44,464 bases of DNA from positions 1 to 44,464 of the forward strand of contig JAFBIU010000028.1 in the NCBI GenBank assembly GCA_021531775.1, in the 5' to 3' direction. The position numbers were made by a program, and so were the translations under genes. The stretch is from Parabacteroides distasonis. Its GTDB lineage: Bacteria; Bacteroidota; Bacteroidia; Bacteroidales; Tannerellaceae. Below are positions 32,471 to 41,009 of this stretch, piece after piece (position 1 is the first letter of the stretch; each line of letters opens with the position of its first letter). Under the pieces are notes generated by a model that was not told the DNA's origin, made no database searches, and worked only from the letters and a program-made list of their open reading frames with translations.

Positions 32471-33196
32471 TTATTCAAACGACAAATAGGGGAGGAGACG
32501 AATTTGATCCGATTCGGTAAATTCCTCCAACAATTGCAGGTTTTCCCACCCTTCTAATCTCCCTTTCTGCTGCACAAGCCGGACGATCACCTTGGCCTGT
32601 TCATACGAAAGATAGGGGTGACGCACCAACTCCCGAAGGGTGGCTTGATTGACGGACAACCGATGCAACTGGGCTGTATCCACCCGAAACCAGGGACGCA
32701 AAGCCTCCAACCGCTCGGCATCGATGCCATACACTTCACCCAACTGGTCCACGGAGGCATAACCGCCCAACAGATCCCGATACTTCACGATCCGACGGGC
32801 AAAGGTACTGCCAATACCTGGAATCTTCTTCAATTGCAATGAATCTGCCCCATTCAGTTCGACGACCGTGCCGGCCGGATACTTCTCAACACGAGGATAG
32901 GAGGGCCTCTGTTGGGCTATCCGCGAACGAATGGCATGACCGTCCCGGACCATCGAGGAGACGATGGTAGCACGAAGAGGCTTTGAAGTGTCCGGCCGAT
33001 TCGAAGGAACCGGTCGGGAACCTGTATCCACAACGATTTCAACCGAATCGGGTACCTCCGTCGGTACAACCACTTCCGAGACCGTCGGAGGCTCGGTCAT
33101 TGTCCAAAGAATCCAGCCTCCCACGATCAAGAGTGTCAACAGGGTCAAACCTCTTCGTTCACCCTGGGTAAAATAAAAAAACGATTTCCATTCCAT
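32471..33196 (-). CDS. ComEA-like helix-hairpin-helix protein, membrane anchored
   Basis: A 241-residue protein with one N-terminal transmembrane helix (LTLLTLLIVGGWILWTM) and a proline-rich periplasmic linker. It ends in repeated helix-hairpin-helix motifs of the ComEA/DUF655 type: VVELNGADSLQLKKIPGIGS, YASVDQLGEVYGIDAERLEA, RLSVNQATLRELVRHPYLSY. Such domains bind DNA without sequence specificity; in other bacteria ComEA is the DNA receptor for transformation. ATG 33196 is chosen (MEWKSFFYFTQGERRG); ATG 33217 is an in-frame alternative. It lies 34 bp after the NSS transporter gene. Confidence 0.85.
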   Translation of the reverse strand: MEWKSFFYFTQGERRGLTLLTLLIVGGWILWTMTEPPTVSEVVVPTEVPDSVEIVVDTGSRPVPSNRPDTSKPLRATIVSSMVRDGHAIRSRIAQQRPSYPRVEKYPAGTVVELNGADSLQLKKIPGIGSTFARRIVKYRDLLGGYASVDQLGEVYGIDAERLEALRPWFRVDTAQLHRLSVNQATLRELVRHPYLSYEQAKVIVRLVQQKGRLEGWENLQLLEEFTESDQIRLLPYLSFE

Positions 33197-33230
33197 AATT
33201 AACGATTTTGGATCCATGCATACCTGTCGT

Positions 33231-34598
33231 TTAGAAGATCCAGTGGATCAACCCGATCTCATTCAGGAAGATGAGTCCGATCGCAATGGGCGCAATGTAT
33301 TTCATGAAGAATACATAGGTATTGAACAGGTAGAAAGGAATGGTACCGCCATTGGTCAACTCCTCCTTCAACACCTGCCGATCGACATGGGTACCGACAA
33401 AGATACAGATCAGCATACCGCCCAAGGGCAACATAATCTTGGCAGTCACATAATCCAGCAGATCAAAGAAGGTCAGGCCGAAGATCGTCCACTCCTTCAA
33501 CACACCCAACGAGAGCGAGCTGAGGATACCCATGATCAATACACCCAAGGAAACCAAAAGAGCCGCCTGTTTGCGTGAGATGTAATACTCTTCATGCAGA
33601 TAGGCTGTGGCCACCTCATGCAGGGAGATGGTCGAGGTCAAGGCTGCCAGGGCCAACAAAACAAAGAAGACCAACGACCAGACATTGCCCAACGGCAACT
33701 GGCCAAACACATTCGGTAGGGTGATGAATACCAATTCCGGTCCGGCTGTCGGTTCGATACCAAAACTGAACACGGCCGGAAAGATCATGATACCTGCCAA
33801 CAGGGCAACCAACGTGTCCAACGACATCACCTGCAAAGCGATTGTCTGCAGGTTGGTGCTTTTTGAAAAATAGGAGGAGTAGGTGATCAGACACCCCATA
33901 CCGATACTCAACGAGAAAAAGGCCTGCCCCATGGCACTCAACACCACCGATGAATTGATCTTCGCAAAATCGGGACGGAACAGAAAGTCCAAGCCGATCT
34001 GGGCATTCGGCAACGTGACCGAACGGACACACAAGACAATCAGGATCAGGAACAGAAGGGGCATCATCACCTTGGAAGCACGTTCAATCCCCTTTTGAAC
34101 ACCACAAACGATGATGAAGTGGGTCAACACGATGAAAAGTGCCGTCCAGCCAATCGGACGAAAGATATCCGAAGAGAAAGTGGCAAACTCATTGGCAAAA
34201 GCGGCTGCATCTTTCCCACTCAACGAACCGGAGAAGGCCTGGGTAATATACTCCAACGTCCAGCCAGCCACAACTGAATAGAAACCTAAAATCAGGAAGG
34301 CTCCCAACACCCCATTGTAGCCGATCCATCCCCATTTCGTACCCGGAGCCATCACCTTGAAGGCTCCTGCCGCATTCCGCTTGGAATGACGGCCAATGAA
34401 GAACTCGGTAATCATCACCGGAGCACCCAACAGCAGGATGCAAATCACATACACCAGCAGGAAAGCGGCACCACCGTTCGCCCCGACCATGTAGGGGAAA
34501 CGCCAAATATTTCCCAACCCCACTGCACAACCGACAGTAGCGAGGATCACACCCAGTTTACTGCCAAAAGTAGCTCTGTTTGCTGTTTTCTTTTCCAT
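33231..34598 (-). CDS. Sodium-dependent transporter (NSS/SNF family)
   Basis: A 455-residue neurotransmitter:sodium symporter homologue with about 11-12 membrane segments. The first helix has the diagnostic GVILATVGCAVGLGNIWRFP, followed by YMVGANGGAAFLLVYV and the second-helix motif GAPVMITEFFIGR. Bacterial relatives (LeuT, MhsT) import hydrophobic or aromatic amino acids. It lies 33 bp downstream of an ABC ATPase gene and 34 bp upstream of the ComEA-like gene, all minus strand. Confidence 0.94.
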   Translation of the reverse strand: MEKKTANRATFGSKLGVILATVGCAVGLGNIWRFPYMVGANGGAAFLLVYVICILLLGAPVMITEFFIGRHSKRNAAGAFKVMAPGTKWGWIGYNGVLGAFLILGFYSVVAGWTLEYITQAFSGSLSGKDAAAFANEFATFSSDIFRPIGWTALFIVLTHFIIVCGVQKGIERASKVMMPLLFLILIVLCVRSVTLPNAQIGLDFLFRPDFAKINSSVVLSAMGQAFFSLSIGMGCLITYSSYFSKSTNLQTIALQVMSLDTLVALLAGIMIFPAVFSFGIEPTAGPELVFITLPNVFGQLPLGNVWSLVFFVLLALAALTSTISLHEVATAYLHEEYYISRKQAALLVSLGVLIMGILSSLSLGVLKEWTIFGLTFFDLLDYVTAKIMLPLGGMLICIFVGTHVDRQVLKEELTNGGTIPFYLFNTYVFFMKYIAPIAIGLIFLNEIGLIHWIF

Positions 34599-34631
34599 TT
34601 GTCTTTCAAATATTGTCTGTTATTCTATTGT

Positions 34632-35285
34632 TTAGTTACGTACGAATCCATCTTGTATGTGAATGACCCGGTCGGTATCGGCCGCCAGTTGCTCGTCATG
34701 CGTCACGATGACAAAGGTCTGCTTCATCTCATCCCGCAACTGGAAGAAGAGGGCATGCAGTTCCGCCTTGTTCTTCGTGTCCAAACTGCCGGAGGGCTCG
34801 TCGGCCAAGATGACAGCCGGATGATTGATCAACGAACGGGCTACCGCCACCCGTTGCTTCTCACCTCCCGACAACTCGGCCGGTTTATGACTCATCCGAT
34901 CCTTCAGCTGGAGGAAATCGAGCAGGTCACGTGCCTCTTTCGTCACCTCGGAAACCGGACGACCCGCAATCAATCCGGGAATCATCACATTCTCCAAGGC
35001 CGTAAACTCGGGCAATAACTGGTGAAACTGGAACACAAAACCGATGTTGCGGTTCCGAAAAGCGGCCAGTTCCTGCTCTTTCAACCGACAGGTCTCTACA
35101 CCATTGATGAGCAATCGTCCCGCATCGGGCCGGTCCAAGGTACCCAAGATCTGCAAAAGGGTGGTCTTGCCGGCTCCACTGGGCCCCACAATGGCCACGA
35201 CCTCCTGGGCCTGTATCTGCAGGTCAATCCCCTTGAGCACTTGAAGCGTGCCGAAACGTTTGGTAATTCCTTCCGTCTGTATCAT
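34632..35285 (-). CDS. ABC transporter ATP-binding protein (LolD/MacB type)
   Basis: A 217-residue ATPase with Walker [11 protein letters not shown]-loop [12 protein letters not shown], signature [15 protein letters not shown], Walker [10 protein letters not shown] and the H-loop VTHD. The [20 protein letters not shown] segment is characteristic of LolD/MacB ATPases for lipoprotein release or efflux. Its membrane partner is not encoded nearby, as often seen for lolD in this phylum. ATG 35285 ([12 protein letters not shown]) is preferred to ATG 35315, from family starts. Confidence 0.9.
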   Translation of the reverse strand: MIQTEGITKRFGTLQVLKGIDLQIQAQEVVAIVGPSGAGKTTLLQILGTLDRPDAGRLLINGVETCRLKEQELAAFRNRNIGFVFQFHQLLPEFTALENVMIPGLIAGRPVSEVTKEARDLLDFLQLKDRMSHKPAELSGGEKQRVAVARSLINHPAVILADEPSGSLDTKNKAELHALFFQLRDEMKQTFVIVTHDEQLAADTDRVIHIQDGFVRN

Positions 35286-35371
35286 ATCGATTCTATGGTA
35301 TCCATCAACCGGCATCCGACCAGCTCCACCTTGGGTGGTCCCAACGTGGAGTGGAGGGGTCGGTCATCTTG

Positions 35372-36307
35372 TTACAAACCCAACTGGGCTGAAATATCCA
35401 ACATCCGACGGATGGGCAGAATGGCCTTCTGCTGTACCTCCGGATCCACCAGAATCTCCGGTGTCTCGTTCTTGAGACAGTTGTACAGCTTCTCCATCGT
35501 ATTCAGGCGCATGAAATTACATTCGTTGCAGGCACAGGTGCTGTCGTTCGGAGGAGCCGGAATGAACTCCTTGTTCGGACTCTGCTTACGCATTTCGTGG
35601 ATCACACCACTTTCCGTGGCCACAATGAACTGGGTCTTGGGTGACTTAATGGTATGTTTCAACAGGGCAGCTGTCGAACCGACAAAGTCAGAGACCTCGA
35701 CTACCGGTCTCTTGCACTCCGGATGGGTGATCACTTCGGCATCGGGATATTGTGCCTTCAAGGCCAAAATCTTTTCCAACGAGAACTGTTCGTGAACATG
35801 GCAAGCACCATCCCACAACAGCATGTGACGTCCCGTAATACTATTAATATAGTTACCCAAGTTACGGTCCGGACCGAAGATGATCGGCTCATCCTTCGGC
35901 AGGCTTTCGACAATCTGTCGGGCATTGGTCGAAGTCACCACAATATCGGTAACGGCCTTGACGGCTGCTGTCGTGTTCACATAGGAGATGACTGTATGGC
36001 CCGGATGAGCCTGTACAAACTGGGCAAACTGATCGGCCGGACAGCTGTCCGCCAATGAACAGCCGGCTGCCAAATCGGGCACCAGCACCTTCTTGTCCGG
36101 ACAAATGATCTTGGCAGTCTCACCCATGAAATGCACACCACACAAAACCAAAATATCGGCCTTGGTCTTGGCAGCCCATTGGGCCAAAGCCAAGCTGTCG
36201 CCTACAAAGTCTGCAATATCTTGAATGTCTCCGGTCTGGTAGTAGTGAGCCAGGATCACGGCATTCTTTTCTTGACGCAATCGATTTATCTCTTCACGAA
36301 AGTCCAT
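35372..36307 (-). CDS. nadA: Quinolinate synthase NadA
   Basis: A 311-residue quinolinate synthase, which condenses iminoaspartate with dihydroxyacetone phosphate in NAD synthesis. Family blocks are NAVILAHYYQTGDIQDIADF, DSLALAQWAAKTKADILVLC, GVHFMGETAKI and NTTAAVKAVTDIVVTSTNA. Candidate [4Fe-4S] ligands are Cys83 (AAGCSLADSC), Cys169 (DGACHVHEQF) and one of the cysteines in CACNECNFM near 255. The chosen start is ATG 36307; the longer frame begins at TTG 36313. nadB and nadC are not in the window. It is the first minus-strand gene left of the candidate origin. Confidence 0.96.
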   Translation of the reverse strand: MDFREEINRLRQEKNAVILAHYYQTGDIQDIADFVGDSLALAQWAAKTKADILVLCGVHFMGETAKIICPDKKVLVPDLAAGCSLADSCPADQFAQFVQAHPGHTVISYVNTTAAVKAVTDIVVTSTNARQIVESLPKDEPIIFGPDRNLGNYINSITGRHMLLWDGACHVHEQFSLEKILALKAQYPDAEVITHPECKRPVVEVSDFVGSTAALLKHTIKSPKTQFIVATESGVIHEMRKQSPNKEFIPAPPNDSTCACNECNFMRLNTMEKLYNCLKNETPEILVDPEVQQKAILPIRRMLDISAQLGL

Positions 36308-36336
36308 ATACAATTGTATTTTATAGTTATGACGGG

Positions 36337-36344
36337 CAAAGGTA
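36337..36344 (-). promoter_or_regulatory. -7 promoter box of nadA
   Basis: The minus strand reads TACCTTTG, an exact consensus match 29 bp upstream of the nadA start. Confidence 0.7.
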
Positions 36345-36824
36345 ACATCATTCTATTATTTATTCAATAGATTTTCTTTTAAAATTAAATGATGATAATG
36401 ATAGACTGTTGAAATGGTTCAAACTAAATAGAAGAAAAACTTGCCCATGTCGTTATTAAGAATAAAGTATCGGTTATACGGCTGATATCAACAGGTTATC
36501 AAGATGCTTATCTTTTGATTGACAAGTACATAATAGATATAGATCACTTTTGGTTGAAAAAGGGGATGGTGGAAAAGTTTTTAGCTGTGGAAGGGTGTGA
36601 ATATGTGGAAAGAGGCTGTTGAAAGTAGCGTAAAACTCAAGCTGTTTTTCTTTGGTGAAAAGAAAAGGGGATGGGTATAATCATCCTTTCCGATAAAACA
36701 AGTTCTTTTTATCCTTTTCTATCCACCTGTTTTCAATAGGTTTTGAACGGGGTTTCAACAGCTATTCACAGCTTTTCAAGGGGGTGTGCGCATTTTTTTG
36801 TAAGTTTGTCCCGAATAATCCATT
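36345..36824. other. Candidate replication origin (oriC): AT-rich gap with DnaA-box-like sites
   Basis: A 480-bp AT-rich interval without a gene, between divergent nadA (-) and an RNA methyltransferase (+). DnaA-box-like 9-mers (one to three mismatches from TTATCCACA or its variants TTTTCAACA/TTATCAACA) occur as TGTTGAAAT (36407), ATATCAACA (36485), TGTGGAAAG (36604), TGTTGAAAG (36617), CTATCCACC (36719), GTTTCAACA (36752) and CTATTCACA (36762). The left ones mostly read on the minus strand and the right ones on the plus strand. In sampled genes G/C strand bias differs across the gap. The call is inference; no dnaA gene is nearby. Confidence 0.5.
36801..36808 (+). promoter_or_regulatory. -7 promoter box of the RNA methyltransferase gene
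   Basis: TAAGTTTG fits TAnnTTTG, 28 bp upstream of ATG 36837. Confidence 0.55.
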
Positions 36825-36836
36825 TTGATCGAAAAG

Positions 36837-37367
36837 ATGCGCAAATTAAAGGTTACAGAATTGGATCGCCTCACGCCTGAGGCCTTCAAACAGAGTGATA
36901 AAACCCCTTTGGTGGTGGTACTGGACCATGTTCGTAGTTTGAATAATGTGGGGTCGGTCTTCCGCACCTCCGATGCGTTCCGGGTGGAATCCATCTATTT
37001 ATGCGGCATTACGGCCTGTCCGCCCAATGCCGAAATCCACAAGACAGCCTTGGGGGCTGAAGATGCGGTGGATTGGCACTATTATGCCGATACCTTGGAG
37101 GCTGTTGATAACTTGAAGCAACAGGGGTACGTTGTCTGTGCCGTGGAGCAGGTAGAGGGGAGTGTCATGTTGGATAAACTGCTGTTGGACAAGACGAAAA
37201 AGTATGCTGTTATCTTGGGGAACGAAGTAAAAGGTGTTCAACAATCGGTTGTTGATAGCTGTGACCAATGTATTGAAATCCCCCAATTCGGTACCAAGCA
37301 CTCCCTGAATGTGTCGGTAACGGCCGGCATTGTGATCTGGGAACTGTTCAAACAACTCTCAGAGTAG
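36837..37367 (+). CDS. TrmH/SpoU-family RNA 2'-O-methyltransferase
   Basis: A 176-residue SPOUT methyltransferase. Motif 1 is VVVLDHVRSLNNVGSVFRTS with the catalytic Arg; motif 2 is YAVILGNEVKGVQQ; motif 3 is IPQFGTKHSLNVSVTAGIVI. These are the trefoil-knot SAM-binding signatures of SpoU enzymes that methylate ribose in tRNA or rRNA. No N-terminal substrate-binding domain is present, so it resembles minimal TrmL/TrmH forms. ATG 36837 is chosen over an upstream in-frame TTG. The 3' end overlaps the convergent DUF4294 gene by 9 nt. Confidence 0.9.
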   Translation: MRKLKVTELDRLTPEAFKQSDKTPLVVVLDHVRSLNNVGSVFRTSDAFRVESIYLCGITACPPNAEIHKTALGAEDAVDWHYYADTLEAVDNLKQQGYVVCAVEQVEGSVMLDKLLLDKTKKYAVILGNEVKGVQQSVVDSCDQCIEIPQFGTKHSLNVSVTAGIVIWELFKQLSE

Positions 37368-37970
37368 TCCCCTTTCCACGAGGATCACGACCCGTTCGGT
37401 CTGGGCATCTTTACCTTGCGGGTCATATTCCATTTTCAGACTGGCACCGAACATGCCGGCAAACAGGTTCCAGAAACCGGCCCGGAAACTGCCGAGATAG
37501 GCTTTCAACAGGTTGTAACTGGTTTGGTTGCATTCCCGGTCAATCAGTTTGATCAACAGTTTTCCCTGGGAGAAGGTCAGCTTTTTCAACTCCGGTTTAT
37601 ATTGGGCAAACAGCTCCTTCTCCATGCGTTTGAGGTGTTGTTGACGTGCTTTGTCGTTGGGCAGGGTCTCCATGTATTCATAGGTCTCGATCAGTGTCTC
37701 ATACACCATCTTGGCATAGGGGAGGGTCTTTTTCACATCACGTACCAACTTGTTGTACTTTTGTTGTTGCCGTTTGTTGGCAAACTGTACGGGAGGGAAA
37801 ATGACCACTTCCCGAAGATGGACAATCGGTACGGTATCCACCCCTTCGACAACGGCCTTTTGGATGGACTGGGAAAGATCGGAGGAGTTGGTCTGTCCCC
37901 ACAAAGGGGTACAGGTTCCGCACAGGCAACAGATACCTATTATATAATAATGTAGCCAACGACACTTCAT
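37359..37970 (-). CDS. DUF4294 family secreted protein
   Basis: A 203-residue protein matching the Bacteroidota-specific DUF4294 family: VPIVHLREVVIFPPVQFANK, NKLVRDVKKTLPYAKMVYET, KRMEKELFAQYKPELKKLTF, QGKLLIKLIDRECNQTSYNL, FRAGFWNLFAGMFGASLKME. The start MKCRWLHYYIIGICCLCGTC at 37970 opens a signal peptide; the longer frame to 38123 runs through the promoter of the divergent gene. Function unknown; exported. It is one of only two minus-strand genes right of the candidate origin. Confidence 0.85.
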   Translation of the reverse strand: MKCRWLHYYIIGICCLCGTCTPLWGQTNSSDLSQSIQKAVVEGVDTVPIVHLREVVIFPPVQFANKRQQQKYNKLVRDVKKTLPYAKMVYETLIETYEYMETLPNDKARQQHLKRMEKELFAQYKPELKKLTFSQGKLLIKLIDRECNQTSYNLLKAYLGSFRAGFWNLFAGMFGASLKMEYDPQGKDAQTERVVILVERGLL

Positions 37971-38047
37971 AGCCACAAAAATAAAAAAGTTTTTCCGATG
38001 CGGATCAAAAAAGGGCCAATTCTTATGGTTTGTTGTTGAAAAACCTG

Positions 38048-38055
38048 TACCTTTG
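38048..38055 (+). promoter_or_regulatory. -7 promoter box of the outer-membrane protein pair
   Basis: TACCTTTG is an exact consensus match, 28 bp upstream of ATG 38083. It overlaps the TTG (38053) of a longer frame and so decides the start. Confidence 0.7.
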
Positions 38056-38082
38056 AAGCAAATTTTAAACAATGTCTTGACT

Positions 38083-38892
38083 ATGAAACGTTTATTCATG
38101 TTCATCACGTGGTTCCTGACCACTTCCGTCCATGCTTCCGACCATCTGTTTTATCCCGATTTGCGGATGATGGGAATGGGAGGTTTTCAAGTTACACAAT
38201 CTCAGTATGTTAATCCAGCGTTGTTGCCGGTTCTGGAGGAGCGGACGATCCATTTGGGTTGTTACGATTCGTATGGCCTGCGGGAATTGATGACGATGGG
38301 GGCAGCCTGTTCCTATCCGAATCCTTGGCTGTCGGCCGGTTTGGATGTCGCCTCGTTCGGGTACGATGCCTATCGGGAGAGTCAGGCACGCCTGTCATTG
38401 GCCAAAGCGTTAGGGAAGGGATGGTCGTTGGGCGTGGCTTTTCGCTATCGGTTTCTGCAGAGCGAACTGGAGACAGTCCATGTTTCCGCCCTTTCCACCG
38501 ATGTGGGTGTGGTGTGTCATCCGGTGGATAATCTGTTGATAGGATTGTTGATACAACAATGGCCCTCTGTTCAATTGGCCAAAACAGAACTTGATTATCA
38601 GTCTGTTTCCTATTATGCTGTCCAGATTGGTTTCCACTACCGACCTATCAACAGCCTGTTGATAGCAATCTCCATGGGTACAACCGAGCAGGAGCGTTTC
38701 ACGGCCCATATCGGGATGGAGTATGTGGCTTGGGAGCACTTCTCTCTCCGGATGGGGATGCAGACACATCCCTTTCTGCCCACAGCTGGAGTGGGATGGC
38801 GGATGCATCACCATTGGGGAATGGATGTCGCCTGCCATTGGCATCAGACCTTGGGGATTACTTCGGGAATCGGTTTGTCGTATTACTTTTAA
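38083..38892 (+). CDS. Outer-membrane beta-barrel protein (PorV/PorQ-like, tentative)
   Basis: A 269-residue secreted protein with a signal peptide (MKRLFMFITWFLTTSVHA). The start of the mature part (MMGMGGFQVTQSQYVNPALL) resembles the PorV/PorQ/FadL-like barrels that begin by describing a hatch followed by an NPA motif. Alternating hydrophobic strands and the terminal aromatic residue in GIGLSYYF fit an outer-membrane barrel. It lies 18 bp upstream of a second barrel protein, so they are probably coexpressed. I cannot name a function; type IX secretion accessory is one option. Confidence 0.6.
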   Translation: MKRLFMFITWFLTTSVHASDHLFYPDLRMMGMGGFQVTQSQYVNPALLPVLEERTIHLGCYDSYGLRELMTMGAACSYPNPWLSAGLDVASFGYDAYRESQARLSLAKALGKGWSLGVAFRYRFLQSELETVHVSALSTDVGVVCHPVDNLLIGLLIQQWPSVQLAKTELDYQSVSYYAVQIGFHYRPINSLLIAISMGTTEQERFTAHIGMEYVAWEHFSLRMGMQTHPFLPTAGVGWRMHHHWGMDVACHWHQTLGITSGIGLSYYF

Positions 38893-38893
38893 G

Positions 38894-38902
38894 AAAGGAG
38901 GT
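38894..38902 (+). promoter_or_regulatory. Strong Shine-Dalgarno sequence (unusual for this phylum)
   Basis: AAAGGAGGT lies 8 bp before ATG 38911 and fixes that start instead of TTG 38902. Most other genes here lack such a site. Confidence 0.6.
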
Positions 38903-38910
38903 TGAAAACT

Positions 38911-40965
38911 ATGAAAAAGCAGTGGATAATGGGGTGGATAATCCTGTTGACAAACGGTTATCTACTTGAGGCTCAAGAAATGCATTCGGTTGATAAGTGG
39001 ATGGAATATATCGAGGATCTGGCCGCTGAAGAGGGGGATGAGGAGCGGTTGAATGCCCTCTATACAGAATTGTCCTACCGGACGGAACATCCGTTTGATC
39101 TCAACCAGGTCACCTCGGAACAGTTGAAAACATTCCCCTTCCTGAGTGATCAACAGATTCAACAGCTGGTGAATTACCGGGAGAAACAGGGGGGATTTCT
39201 CTCCTTGTATGAATTGAAGGCGGTGGAGGGGCTCGATTTTCAGACGATCGAACTGTTGATACCGTTTGTCCATGTGGGGGAAATCGTGGTTGATAAACGA
39301 CCTATAACGGTTAAAAACTTGTTGAAATACAATTCTAATGAATTGAAAATGAGATTTGATCCCAGTTTTCAACAGAAAGCGGGTTATCGGGACTATCCGG
39401 ACTCTGTTTTGGCGGTATCGCCCAATAAACGATACATAGGGGAGCCCTTCTATACATCGGTGAGTTATGCCTATGATTTTGACGATCGGGTACAGGCGGG
39501 CTTCGTGGCCGAGAAGGATGCGGGAGAACCATTTGCCCGGGCACGGCACAAGGGATTTGATTTTTATTCGGCCCATCTGGCTTTGAAGGATATCAAACGG
39601 TTGAAAACACTGTTGATAGGCGATTACAAACTCTCGTTCGGACAGGGGTTGGTGGTGAGTAACGACTTCGCACCCAGTCGGAACAGCTTGGTGACACAAC
39701 TGGAAAGAAGGAGTGCAGGCATCCGTCGCCACTATTCCACCAATGAACAGGATTTTTTTCGGGGTGTGGCTGCCACGATGCAGTGGGCCGATTGGCAGGT
39801 GAGCCTCTTCTACTCGCGTCGGAAGCAGGATGCTTCGGTCGATTCCCTGTCGATAACTTCGTTGAAAACGGACGGTCTGCATCGGTTGGAGCGGGATTGG
39901 GAGAAGCGTCATGCGGTCACCCTTCAGAGTTATGGGGGTAACCTGCAATGGAACCACGCCCGTTTTCAGGTAGGGGCGACCTGTTTGGCTTATGATTGGG
40001 GAGCCTACTCGATGGAGCCAGCTCCCAAGCCCTATAACCGGTTCTATATGCGTGGGCGACGGGCTGTGAATGGCAGTGTGAATTACCTGTTGAAAAGTGG
40101 TGGATTCAAGGGGTATGGGGAGACGGCCTACTCCTCGAATGGAGGGTGGGCGACCCTGAATGCCCTGCAGGTGGTTCCGACCTCGTATCTCTCTTTCTTA
40201 CTGTTATATCGCTATTACGACCGACGTTATCAGGCTCTGTTCGGTCATGCCTTTTCACAGAATTCAACCGTGCAGAATGAACAGGGTGTTTATATCGGGG
40301 CACAAGTGGTCCCGTTGGCCCATTGGAAACTGTCGGCTTATGCGGATTGGTTTCGCTTCCCGTGGTTGAAATATGGGGTGGATGCCCCATCGAGTGGGGA
40401 GGAGTACATGGTGCAGGTGGACTTCACCCCTCAATCGACTTTTTCGACCTATCTACGTTATAAACAACGTCGGAAGGAGGTGAACCAGACCGATGCCGAA
40501 TCGGGACAACGTCACATCGGGGAGTACCGGCAACAACGGTTACGGGCCCAATGGATCGCCCAACCGACCGGGTGGGTATTGAAAGGAGGATATGAAGGGA
40601 TCCTCTATCGGGAACAGGATCAGACCAGCCGGGGCTGGATGGTTTCGCAAAGTGTCGGTTGGAAACCCCGGAAGGATCGGATCCAGCTGGATCTGTATGC
40701 GGCTTGGTTCCATACCGATGACTATGACACCCGGATCTATTCCTATGAGAAGAACCTGCTCTACAGTTTTTATACGGCCTCTTTCTATGGAGAGGGCACC
40801 CGTCTGGCCCTTGTCGGCCGCTGGAACCTGACCCGGCAACTCGCTTTGCAGGCCAAGTGGGCCTGGACGCACTATTTCGACCGGGAGGAGATCGGGAGTG
40901 GCTTGGAGTTGATCGAGGGATCGGACAAGATCGATCTTTACCTGTTGTTGCGATGGAAGTTTTGA
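38911..40965 (+). CDS. Helix-hairpin-helix protein with outer-membrane barrel
   Basis: A 684-residue secreted protein. After a signal peptide (MKKQWIMGWIILLTNGYLLE) residues about 50-115 carry two helix-hairpin-helix motifs of the ComEA kind (PFDLNQVTSEQLKTFPFLSD, LSLYELKAVEGLDFQTIELL). The remainder, about 560 residues, has the aromatic-rich alternating pattern of a beta-barrel and ends in LLLRWKF, as outer-membrane proteins do. This domain pairing is recurrent in Bacteroidota but its role is not established. DNA binding at the outer membrane is an inference from the HhH part. It is coupled to the preceding barrel gene. Confidence 0.78.
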   Translation: MKKQWIMGWIILLTNGYLLEAQEMHSVDKWMEYIEDLAAEEGDEERLNALYTELSYRTEHPFDLNQVTSEQLKTFPFLSDQQIQQLVNYREKQGGFLSLYELKAVEGLDFQTIELLIPFVHVGEIVVDKRPITVKNLLKYNSNELKMRFDPSFQQKAGYRDYPDSVLAVSPNKRYIGEPFYTSVSYAYDFDDRVQAGFVAEKDAGEPFARARHKGFDFYSAHLALKDIKRLKTLLIGDYKLSFGQGLVVSNDFAPSRNSLVTQLERRSAGIRRHYSTNEQDFFRGVAATMQWADWQVSLFYSRRKQDASVDSLSITSLKTDGLHRLERDWEKRHAVTLQSYGGNLQWNHARFQVGATCLAYDWGAYSMEPAPKPYNRFYMRGRRAVNGSVNYLLKSGGFKGYGETAYSSNGGWATLNALQVVPTSYLSFLLLYRYYDRRYQALFGHAFSQNSTVQNEQGVYIGAQVVPLAHWKLSAYADWFRFPWLKYGVDAPSSGEEYMVQVDFTPQSTFSTYLRYKQRRKEVNQTDAESGQRHIGEYRQQRLRAQWIAQPTGWVLKGGYEGILYREQDQTSRGWMVSQSVGWKPRKDRIQLDLYAAWFHTDDYDTRIYSYEKNLLYSFYTASFYGEGTRLALVGRWNLTRQLALQAKWAWTHYFDREEIGSGLELIEGSDKIDLYLLLRWKF

Positions 40966-40974
40966 GAAAATCCG

Positions 40975-40982
40975 TAGCTTTG
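40975..40982 (+). promoter_or_regulatory. -7 promoter box of the radical SAM gene
   Basis: TAGCTTTG fits TAnnTTTG, 27 bp upstream of ATG 41010 and just after the preceding stop codon. Confidence 0.55.
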
Positions 40983-41009
40983 CAGCCGTTATTGTAAAAC
41001 GAAGAAGAT

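Noticed and set aside
38962-39957. 331-codon minus-strand frame
   Set aside because: It is antisense to the helix-hairpin-helix/barrel gene, which has a signal peptide, a Shine-Dalgarno site and a barrel terminus.
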